Assembly (NCBI RefSeq): GCF_014930365.1
Contig: NZ_JABXWI010000016.1
Coordinates: 62,001-126,000 of the forward strand
DNA length: 64,000 nt
Direction of reading: 5' to 3'
Source: Streptomyces caniscabiei
GTDB taxonomy: Bacteria > Actinomycetota > Actinomycetes > Streptomycetales > Streptomycetaceae
The notes beneath the pieces were generated by a model that was not told the origin of the DNA, made no database searches, and saw only the letters and a list, made by a program, of their open reading frames with translations. Made by a program: the position numbers and the translations under genes. Shown piece by piece: positions 57,706 to 64,000 of this stretch (position 1 is its first letter; each line of letters starts with the position of its first letter).

Positions 57706-58392
57706 GTGGAAAAGAGTCTGGTCGTCTTCGACTGCGACGGCGTGCTGGTGGACAGCGAGAAGCTCAGCGCACAGGCCGTACTGGAGATGGCGGCGGAGGA
57801 GGGCGTCGTGCTCACGCCGGCCGCCGCGCTCGCCTTCATCCGGGGCCGCAAGGTCGCCACCTGGGTCTCCGAACTCGAAGCGCGGCTCGGCAGACCGCTG
57901 GCGCCCGATTTCGTGCCCGAGTTCCGTCGGCGGTCGGCCGCCCTGTTCACCGCCGCCCTACGGCCGGTTCCCCATGTGCCGCGGATGCTCGACGAGCTGA
58001 CTCTGCCGTTCTGCACGGCCTCCAGCGCACCCCGCGACAAGATCGAGCACACGCTCGGACTGACCGGCCTGCTGCCACGGTTCAGGGGCCGCGTCTACAG
58101 CGCGTACGAGGTCGGCGTGTGGAAGCCGGACCCCGGCCTGTTCCTGCACGCCGCGCGCGATCTGGGTGTCCCGGCCGACCGGTGCGTCGTCGTCGAGGAC
58201 AGTCTCGTCGGCGTACGGGCCGCGGTCGCCGCCGGCATGACCGTGTTCGGCTACGCGCCGCCCGAGAACGGCACGGCCGCCGCTCTCGCCGCGGCCGGCG
58301 CGATCACCTTCGAGTCGATGGCCGCGCTTCCCGCTCTGCTCACGACGAGGCCCGCGGGGCGGCCCGTGAGCGGTTCGATATCGGCTCGCTAG
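57706..58392 (+). CDS. HAD-superfamily sugar phosphatase/phosphomutase
   Basis: 228 aa from GTG 57706, which has CGAAAGG in place; an earlier GTG at 57643 adds an unconserved leader. Nucleophile motif VVFDCDGVLVDSE with Asp9 and Asp11, motif II around FCTASSAP, Lys in EVGVWKPDPGLF, and VVVEDSLVGVRAAVAAG. This is the beta-phosphoglucomutase/sugar phosphatase subgroup. Beside an intact transaldolase it probably dephosphorylates or isomerises a sugar phosphate made by that enzyme (inference). Confidence 0.9.
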   Translation: MEKSLVVFDCDGVLVDSEKLSAQAVLEMAAEEGVVLTPAAALAFIRGRKVATWVSELEARLGRPLAPDFVPEFRRRSAALFTAALRPVPHVPRMLDELTLPFCTASSAPRDKIEHTLGLTGLLPRFRGRVYSAYEVGVWKPDPGLFLHAARDLGVPADRCVVVEDSLVGVRAAVAAGMTVFGYAPPENGTAAALAAAGAITFESMAALPALLTTRPAGRPVSGSISAR

Positions 58393-58422
58393 AACGGCCT
58401 GCTTCCGTATGTGTGCCGTCTT

Positions 58423-58438
58423 TCCCCGGATTCGGGGA
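58423..58438 (+). promoter_or_regulatory. Small hairpin between HAD and transaldolase genes
   Basis: TCCCCG and CGGGGA pair around loop GATT, 24 bp ahead of the transaldolase start. It is short and may only be a processing or attenuation site. Confidence 0.4.
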
Positions 58439-58461
58439 TCAGACCGGAAGGTACTCCTCAC

Positions 58462-59700
58462 ATGCCCATCGTTCTCGAAGAACTGCAGCGCGTCAGCCCG
58501 GCCGCCGAAATCTGGTGGGACTCCTCACCCCTCGATTTCCCCCGGTGGCGCAGGCATTTCCTCAACGACGCGCCCGACCAGGAATCGCACCACCGCTGGA
58601 GCCGGCAACTCGACCGGTTTCTCTGTCCGGAGAAACCCGACGCCTCGCTGGTCCGCGGAATAACGACCAACCCGTCACTGGTGGCGAAGAGCATTCTCGC
58701 CTCGCCCGACACATGGCGGGCGGAGATCCGGGAAACCATCCGGAGCCAGAGTGTCCCCGACGTGGAGAGCACCTTCCGTCTCGTGTACGAGGAGGCGCTG
58801 CGCCGAGCGGCGGCGCGGATGCTGCCCATGTGGGAGGCGAGCGGGGGCCGGTTCGGCTGGGTGTCCGGCCAGCTCGATCCCCGGCTGATGTTCAACGCCG
58901 ACCTCATGCTCGAACAGGCCCTGCGGATCGCCCGGATAGCCCCGAACCTGATGGTGAAGGTGCCCGGTTCCGCGGCCGGGTACGAGGTGATCCGGCAGCT
59001 CGTGGCCCGTGGCACGTCCGTCAACAACACGCTCTCGTACACCGTTCCGCAGTTCCTCGCCTGCGCCGAGGCCGTCGAGTCCGGGCTCGCCGAGGCCCGC
59101 CGCCGGGGCGTCGCGACCGATCGGTGGCGTGCCGTCTTCACACACATGACCGGGCGGTTCGGCGCCAACACCGATCTGCGCTGCGAGGCCGCCATCCGCG
59201 GCATGGACCTCACCCCGAGCGAGATCCGCTGGGCCGAGGTCGCCATCCTCAAGCGCGTCCACCGCCGTATCGCCGAACACGGCCACCCGGTGAAGCTGCT
59301 GCTGTCCAGCCTGGAGGTCGAGAATCCGGCAGCGGGGTCCGGGGCGCTGAGCATGCATCTGGAGGAGAGCGCGGGCGGAGCGATCGCCTACACCTGCAAG
59401 CCCCGCTTCGTGGCCGATGTGATGCGCCGCGACCACGAGCTGCCGTCCTTCGCCGCCGACGCCATCGAGCGCGAGGTCCCGGCCCGGGTGCTGGAGAAGC
59501 TGATGTGGCTCCCCTCCTTCCACCGGGCCTACGACCCCCAGGGCATGGGCGTGGACGAGTTCGCGCACTACGGCTCCTTCATCGAGACCTACGCCGAAGT
59601 CCTCGGCAACACACGGAAGTTGCTCGACTTCATCGCCCACCAGCTGCAGACGATGTCCGACTCCGCGCGGCCGCTGCTGCTGTCCGGAAGCACCCGCTGA
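58462..59700 (+). CDS. Transaldolase-like enzyme with intact Schiff-base lysine
   Basis: 412 aa, ATG 58462 after GGAAGG. Family blocks: VRGITTNPSLVAKSI, VSGQLDPRLMFNADLM, NLMVKVPGSAAGYEV with catalytic Lys166, RGTSVNNTLSYTVPQFL, and FHRAYDPQGMG. It is longer than common transaldolases, with an extra N-terminal ~50 residues and an internal FGANTDLRCEAAIRG segment. It should transfer a three-carbon unit (or condense a new donor) onto an aldehyde. Its neighbours, a HAD phosphatase and an SDR, suggest building an unusual sugar or polyol. The aldehyde made by the ThDP decarboxylase is a possible acceptor (speculative). Confidence 0.88.
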   Translation: MPIVLEELQRVSPAAEIWWDSSPLDFPRWRRHFLNDAPDQESHHRWSRQLDRFLCPEKPDASLVRGITTNPSLVAKSILASPDTWRAEIRETIRSQSVPDVESTFRLVYEEALRRAAARMLPMWEASGGRFGWVSGQLDPRLMFNADLMLEQALRIARIAPNLMVKVPGSAAGYEVIRQLVARGTSVNNTLSYTVPQFLACAEAVESGLAEARRRGVATDRWRAVFTHMTGRFGANTDLRCEAAIRGMDLTPSEIRWAEVAILKRVHRRIAEHGHPVKLLLSSLEVENPAAGSGALSMHLEESAGGAIAYTCKPRFVADVMRRDHELPSFAADAIEREVPARVLEKLMWLPSFHRAYDPQGMGVDEFAHYGSFIETYAEVLGNTRKLLDFIAHQLQTMSDSARPLLLSGSTR

Positions 59701-59727
59701 CCACGGCCCGAGGAGAGTGAGGCCCCC

Positions 59728-60480
59728 ATGCACCCGTCCGTCGCGCTGTGGAGTCATCCCAGGTCGATGTCGACGGCGCTCGAACGGTCCTTCATCGAGC
59801 GTGGCGACTTCAAGGTCTTCCACGAGGAGTTCGCCTACGTCTTCTTCATGCACGAGGAACGCGCCGCGATCCCCCACAAGAACCCCCAGCCGGGCCACCC
59901 GCTCACCTACCCCGACATCAAAAGGGCGATGGAGGAGGCACGGCGACACCAGCCCGTGTTCCACAAGGACTTCCCCTACCACTGCCTGGACCATCTGCTG
60001 GCCGACCCCGCGTACCTGCGGGGCCAGATCAACACCTTCCTGATCCGGGACCCGGAGGAAGCGGTCCTCTCGCACGCCACCGTCCACCCCGACGTCACCC
60101 GGGACGTACTCGGCTACGAGGAACTCGCCCGGCTCTTCGACCACGTCAGCGAACTGACGGGCACCCCTCCGCTCGTCCTCAACGCCTCGGACCTGGCCGC
60201 CCGGCCGACGGAGACCATCGCCGCCTACTGCGAGGCGATCGGCGTGCCCTTCCTGCCCGAGGCCCTCAACTGGTCGGCGGGGGAGCGACCGGAGTGGACG
60301 ACCTGGAGCGGATGGCACACCGACGTCTCGGCGAGCAGCGGAATCCGGGCCCCGCGGCGCGACTACCGGTTCGGCTACGCCGACATGCCGCACCTGCGGG
60401 AGTTCGTGCGCCACTGCGAGCCCTTCTACCGACACCTGGACCAGTTCCGGCTCCGGCCGGCGAAGGAGGTGGCGCTGTGA
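59728..60480 (+). CDS. Sulfotransferase-family P-loop protein
   Basis: 250 aa. The start LWSHPRSMSTALERSFIE is a PAPS-binding loop (5'-phosphosulfate binding type), and INTFLIRDPEEAVLSH is the matching 3'-phosphate segment. HEEFAYVFFMHEERAAI and LVLNASDLAARPTETI follow. Proteins like this are annotated as sulfotransferases in many actinobacteria but few have been tested; transfer of sulfate to a hydroxyl of the pathway product is the simplest reading. It overlaps the next gene by GTGA. Confidence 0.75.
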   Translation: MHPSVALWSHPRSMSTALERSFIERGDFKVFHEEFAYVFFMHEERAAIPHKNPQPGHPLTYPDIKRAMEEARRHQPVFHKDFPYHCLDHLLADPAYLRGQINTFLIRDPEEAVLSHATVHPDVTRDVLGYEELARLFDHVSELTGTPPLVLNASDLAARPTETIAAYCEAIGVPFLPEALNWSAGERPEWTTWSGWHTDVSASSGIRAPRRDYRFGYADMPHLREFVRHCEPFYRHLDQFRLRPAKEVAL

Positions 60481-61208
60481 GCGCCGGCACCGTGATCGTC
60501 ACCGGCGGAGCCGGTGGGGTGGGCCGGGCCCTGGTGGGCCGCCTGCTCGACGAGGGCAGGACGGTCGTCACCTGCGACATCGACGAGTCCGGACTGAAGT
60601 CCCTCGCCGACGAACACCACGGCCGACCACTGGACACACACGTCCGTGACATCGCCTCGCACGAGGACTGCGACGCCTTCATGGACGCGGTCGTCGCGGC
60701 ACACCCGGACGTCGACGGACTCGTCAACAACGCCGGTCTCTACCTCGGACGACCGGTGCAGGAGTACGACGACGAGACGATCGACCGGGTCATCGGCGTC
60801 AACATCAAGGGCCCGGTGTGGCTCTCGCGCCGCTTCGCCGCCCACCTCCTGCCTGCCGAGAGGCGTGGCGCGATCGTGAACCTGGCCTCCGTCGCCGGAG
60901 AGGTGGGCAGCTCCGACGCGCTGTACGGAACGGTCAAGGCGGGCGTCATCGGGCTCACCAAGTCCAACGCCATGAACTTCGCCCCGTACATCAGGGTCAA
61001 CGTGGTCTCGCCCGGGCTGATCGTCCGTACGGCCATCGCGGACCGTATCCCCGACCACCGGTACGCCGAGTACAAGCGGCAGGAGCTGCTCGACGGCGAC
61101 ATCCACCCCGAGTACGTCGCCGATGTCTGCGCCTACCTGCTGAGCGACCGGTCGCGGACCCTGACCGGCGCCCTGCTGCGCGCCGACAACGGCTCCTACC
61201 CGCGCTGA
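60477..61208 (+). CDS. Short-chain dehydrogenase/reductase
   Basis: 243 aa from GTG 60477 with GAAGGAGGT ahead; overlaps the preceding stop. VIVTGGAGGVGRAL is the cofactor site, VTCDIDE suggests NAD preference (Asp at the end of beta 2), NNAG at 84-87, catalytic Ser138, Tyr150 and Lys154, and the end LTGALLRADNGSYP. It oxidises or reduces a hydroxyl/carbonyl of an intermediate, plausibly the sugar-like product of the transaldolase. Unlike the SDR at 2.3 kb it has no mycofactocin-type insertion. Confidence 0.93.
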   Translation: MSAGTVIVTGGAGGVGRALVGRLLDEGRTVVTCDIDESGLKSLADEHHGRPLDTHVRDIASHEDCDAFMDAVVAAHPDVDGLVNNAGLYLGRPVQEYDDETIDRVIGVNIKGPVWLSRRFAAHLLPAERRGAIVNLASVAGEVGSSDALYGTVKAGVIGLTKSNAMNFAPYIRVNVVSPGLIVRTAIADRIPDHRYAEYKRQELLDGDIHPEYVADVCAYLLSDRSRTLTGALLRADNGSYPR

Positions 61209-61227
61209 GGCGAGAAAGGCGAAGACG

Positions 61228-62394
61228 GTGAGCCGACACTCCCGCACCCGGGGCGCCACCCGCGGCCCCGCGCAGAAACCCCTCATCATGCTCGTCGGCA
61301 TGGGGGACCTCTCGGCCAAGGTCCTCGGCATGCTGCTCGCCGACCCGGCGACCGACCGGGTCGTGCTGGCGGGGCGAGACACCGAGACCATCCGCAGGAG
61401 GGGCAACCTCGCCCTGTTCACCGCGACGAACCTGGGCCGGCACGGCAGCGTCGACACCGTGCACATGGACCTGAGGAACGTCGACGCCACGGCCGAGACG
61501 CTCGCCCGGGTGCGCCCGGACATCGTGTTCATGGGCGGCTCCCTCCAGTCGTGGCGGGTCATCACCCAACTGCCCAGGCAGACCTTCGAGGAGCTGGACG
61601 AAGCCCAGTTCGGGCCCTGGCTGCCCATGCATCTGACGCTCAACCACCTGCTGATGCGGGCGGTGCGGGAGTCCGCCGTCGAGACGAGGGTGGTGAACGC
61701 CGCCTTCCCGGACGCCGTGGGACCCGTGCTCGACAAGATCGGCCTGGCTCCCACCATCGGCGTGGGGAACGTGGCCAACATCGTGCCCGCCCTCACGCAC
61801 GGGGCCGCCCATCTCCTGGACGCCCACCCGGCCGACGTGGAGGTACGGCTGGTGGCTCAGCACTACTTCAGCCACTACGTCCCCCGGTTCGGCGACGCGG
61901 GCAGGGGCGCCTACCACCTGGAGGTGCGCGTCGACGGCGACACCCCCGCCGGGATCGACCACCACGCGCTGTTCGCCCAGCTCGACCACCGGCTCAAGCG
62001 GCTGGGCGGCATCGACGGCCAACTCCTCACCGCGTCCTCCGCCGTACGGGTCCTGCACGGCATGGCGACGGACAGCGGCGCCCTCGCGCACGCCCCTGCA
62101 CCCGGCGGGCTCCCCGGCGGCTACCCGGTGCGCGTGCACCGGGACGGCGGGACGCTCGATCTGCCCGACGGGCTCACCCGGGAGGAGGCCGTCCGGCTCA
62201 ACGAGGACTGCCAACGGGCGGACGGCATCGACCGCATCGACGACGACGCGACCGTGCACTTCGCCGAGGCGGAGATGTCCGTCATGAAGCGGCTGCTCGG
62301 CTACGACTGTCCCAGCATGAAACTCGGCGACTGCGCCGACTGGGCCGACGAACTGGGCCGCAAGTACGCCGCCTTCGCCGACGGGTTCCGCTGA
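61228..62394 (+). CDS. Rossmann-fold protein, paralogue of the 38.7-kb protein
   Basis: 388 aa from GTG 61228 (GAAAGGCG ahead). IMLVGMGDLSAKVLGMLL and VVLAGRDTETI form a dinucleotide-binding N-terminus. VVNAAFPDAVGPVLDKIGLAP, GVGNVANIVPAL and GGLPGGYPVRV are shared in order with the protein at 38741-39826. It has its own insert VAQHYFSHYVPRFG. Likely an NAD(P)-dependent dehydrogenase of the saccharopine/opine kind, but the substrate is unknown. It lies in the rightward operon between the SDR and a methyltransferase. Confidence 0.82.
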   Translation: MSRHSRTRGATRGPAQKPLIMLVGMGDLSAKVLGMLLADPATDRVVLAGRDTETIRRRGNLALFTATNLGRHGSVDTVHMDLRNVDATAETLARVRPDIVFMGGSLQSWRVITQLPRQTFEELDEAQFGPWLPMHLTLNHLLMRAVRESAVETRVVNAAFPDAVGPVLDKIGLAPTIGVGNVANIVPALTHGAAHLLDAHPADVEVRLVAQHYFSHYVPRFGDAGRGAYHLEVRVDGDTPAGIDHHALFAQLDHRLKRLGGIDGQLLTASSAVRVLHGMATDSGALAHAPAPGGLPGGYPVRVHRDGGTLDLPDGLTREEAVRLNEDCQRADGIDRIDDDATVHFAEAEMSVMKRLLGYDCPSMKLGDCADWADELGRKYAAFADGFR

Positions 62395-62453
62395 ACCCGC
62401 CGCCGGGACGGCGATCGATCCCCTCACACCGACGGACGACCGGGGAGACACGC

Positions 62454-63215
62454 ATGACCACAGACACCGCCCCTTCGGCGGACGACTTCGCGGGCCAGTA
62501 CGTCCGCACCCTCGTCGACCACTGGGACGACCTGATCGACTGGGACCGCCGCGGGGAGTCCGAACAGGGCTTCTTCGCCGACCTCCTCGCGGAGGCCGGG
62601 GCCCGTCGCGTCCTGGACGTCGCGACCGGCACCGGGTACCACGCCGTCACATTCGCGCGGGCCGGCTTCGACGTCACCGCGGTCGACGGCAGCGCGGAGA
62701 TGATCGAGCGCACCCGGGTCAACGCCGCCCGCCACGGACAGTCCTTCCCCGTCGTCCGTTCGGACTGGCGACGACTGCGGGAGAACATCGACGGCCGCTA
62801 CGACGCGATCGTGTGTCTCGGGAGCTCCTTCCCCCATCTCTTCCGGGAGTCCGAGCGCCGCGCGGTCCTCGCCGAGTTCCACGAGGCGTTGAACCCCGGC
62901 GGGGTGCTCGTCGTCGACCACCGCAACTTCGACGCCATCCGCCGCCACCGGTACCGCAGCAGCGGCGACTACTACTACTGCGGAACGGGTGCCTCGGTCT
63001 CTGTCGCGCACGTCGACGACCGACTGTGCCGCTTCCGGTACGAGTTCCCCGGCGGCGACACCCACCATCTGGAGGTGTACCCGATCCTGTCCGCCGAGCT
63101 GTCGGACCTGCTCGTCGACTCCGGGTTCGCGGCGGTCGAGGAATTCGGCGACTTCGACCGGAACTACGACGCCGACGCCACCGATTTCATCATCCACGTC
63201 GCCAGGAAGCCCTGA
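62454..63215 (+). CDS. Glycine/sarcosine N-methyltransferase-like enzyme
   Basis: 253 aa, ATG 62454 after GGGGAGA. The stretch DHWDDLIDWDRRGESEQGFF, VLDVATGTGYHAVTFARAGF, AVDGSAEMIERTRVNAARHG, SDWRRL, AIVCLGSSFPHLF, VVDHRNFDAI and DYYYCGTGASVSV, then RFRYEFPGGDTHHLEVYP, follow bacterial glycine/sarcosine N-methyltransferases closely. Those make sarcosine and dimethylglycine in betaine synthesis. Here the context suggests N-methylation of a glycine- or beta-alanine-like amine in a natural product. It would consume the SAM supplied by the metK cassette. Confidence 0.88.
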   Translation: MTTDTAPSADDFAGQYVRTLVDHWDDLIDWDRRGESEQGFFADLLAEAGARRVLDVATGTGYHAVTFARAGFDVTAVDGSAEMIERTRVNAARHGQSFPVVRSDWRRLRENIDGRYDAIVCLGSSFPHLFRESERRAVLAEFHEALNPGGVLVVDHRNFDAIRRHRYRSSGDYYYCGTGASVSVAHVDDRLCRFRYEFPGGDTHHLEVYPILSAELSDLLVDSGFAAVEEFGDFDRNYDADATDFIIHVARKP

Positions 63216-63269
63216 CACGACCGGCCCGCACCCATGGTCGGACAGGACAGGTAGAGAAAGGCAGCGGTT

Positions 63270-64000
63270 GTGGCAACCGAGACAGCGCCACCCACACCAC
63301 GCTCACGACTCGTCGCGGCGTTCGTCATCACGGCGCTCCTGACCAGTTTCGTGGCGGCCACCTACGGATTCGGGTTCTATCTCTTCGCGCAGATCGTCAC
63401 GGACATGCGCAAGGACCTCGGGTTCGGCTACACCGTGGTCGGCACGGTCACGGCGTCCGGCCAGCTCGGATTCCTGCTGTTCGCGCTGCTCGGCACCTGG
63501 CTCTCCACCCGCGTGGGCGGCGGCCAGGTCACCATCGGCTCGGCCGCCCTGTGCGGCCTGTGCCTGGTGCTCATCCCGCTCACGGACAGCATCGTCGTCA
63601 TCGGCGTCCTGCTGACGATCATGGGCGGTACGGCGGCCTCCGTCTATGTGCCGCTGGTCGAGATCGTCGGCAGGACCATCGACTACGAACACCGCGGCAA
63701 GGTGCTGGGCCTGATCTCCAGCGGCACCAGCTACGGCGTCTTCGTCAACAGTCTCCTGGTCCCCTCCTTCGTCGGCGGGGGGAACTGGCGCGGCCTCTGG
63801 TACTGCGTCGGGCTCGGCACCCTGACCTCCACCGCGATCGCGGCCTACGCCTTCCACCGGCTGGGGCTGTTCCGGGCCGAACGGGCCGCCGAGCGGGCCG
63901 GGGACGGACAGGACCCCGGCACCGGGACCACGGACCGCGACGACAGCGCGCGGGCCGGCTGGCGCATGGTGCTCGTCCGGTGGGTCGTCATCGTCTGGGT
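63270..64000 (+). CDS. MFS transporter (3' end beyond window)
   Basis: 243 codons visible from GTG 63270, with GAGAAAGG ahead. Six hydrophobic segments are seen (LVAAFVITALLTSFVAATYGF, TVTASGQLGFLLFALLGTW, IGVLLTIMGGTAASVYVP and others), then a charged central loop (GLFRAERAAERAGDGQDP) and the beginning of segment 7 at the edge. EHRGKVLGLISSGTSYGVF is the conserved loop after segment 4/5. It is the last visible gene of the rightward operon and probably exports the product. Confidence 0.88.
   Translation, partial: MATETAPPTPRSRLVAAFVITALLTSFVAATYGFGFYLFAQIVTDMRKDLGFGYTVVGTVTASGQLGFLLFALLGTWLSTRVGGGQVTIGSAALCGLCLVLIPLTDSIVVIGVLLTIMGGTAASVYVPLVEIVGRTIDYEHRGKVLGLISSGTSYGVFVNSLLVPSFVGGGNWRGLWYCVGLGTLTSTAIAAYAFHRLGLFRAERAAERAGDGQDPGTGTTDRDDSARAGWRMVLVRWVVIVW

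Overview
The window has very high G+C with strong third-position GC bias. It contains actinomycete-typical genes (large NRPS with MbtH partner, DrrA/DrrB-like exporter, SARP and PucR regulators, F420-type oxidoreductase, PadR, GlxA) and a short palindromic element I recognise as a common Streptomyces interspersed repeat. The source is almost certainly a Streptomyces chromosome. All calls come from reading the sequence and its translations; no database search was possible.

Region 1 (1-32.3 kb) is a lipopeptide cluster. On the minus strand lie a truncated-looking NRPS gene running off the left edge, a short-chain dehydrogenase of mycofactocin type, a type II thioesterase, an LLM/F420-type oxidoreductase and a two-gene ABC exporter. 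Divergently, on the plus strand, are a fatty acyl-AMP ligase, two acyl-CoA dehydrogenase-like proteins and an acyl carrier protein (a lipid starter unit), then a 5520-residue NRPS. After it come MbtH, an asparagine-hydroxylase-like Fe(II)/2-oxoglutarate oxygenase and a class III aminotransferase resembling 2,4-diaminobutyrate transaminase. The NRPS reads C-A-T-E-C-T-C-A-T-C-A-T-C-A-T-R: the second module has no A domain and the end is a thioester reductase, not a thioesterase. The predicted product is an unsaturated N-acyl pentapeptide released as an aldehyde or alcohol, with one residue loaded in trans.

Region 2 (32.3-37.8 kb) looks like ordinary chromosome: aldo/keto reductase, SGNH hydrolase behind a perfect 36-bp palindrome, PadR regulator, SnoaL-like protein, an unknown protein, ABM-domain protein, GlxA-type regulator and a 40-residue peptide.

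Region 3 (37.8-64 kb, open to the right) is a second specialised-metabolism locus that I cannot match to a known product. It combines an EamA exporter, two paralogous Rossmann proteins at opposite ends, aspartate decarboxylase (beta-alanine supply), a fold-type-II PLP enzyme, a split ThDP decarboxylase of the sulfo/phosphonopyruvate type, an alpha/beta hydrolase flanked by inverted copies of a regulatory sequence, an IS701-like protein without its catalytic acids, a PucR regulator, a methyltransferase and a PabA-PabB fusion. Next come a transaldolase homologue lacking its Schiff-base lysine, adenosine kinase, MetF, MetK, an MFS transporter and a SARP. A rightward operon follows: HAD phosphatase, intact transaldolase, sulfotransferase-family protein, SDR, Rossmann protein, glycine N-methyltransferase-like enzyme and MFS exporter. 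PabAB, MetF, MetK and adenosine kinase form a folate/SAM supply and salvage set, which suggests a methylation-heavy pathway.

Regulatory themes: TTA (bldA) codons sit at codon 4 of the acyl-AMP ligase and codon 6 of the PucR regulator, and a 19-bp inverted-repeat motif occurs four times around the alpha/beta hydrolase. In-frame tandem repeats are unusually common in region 1.
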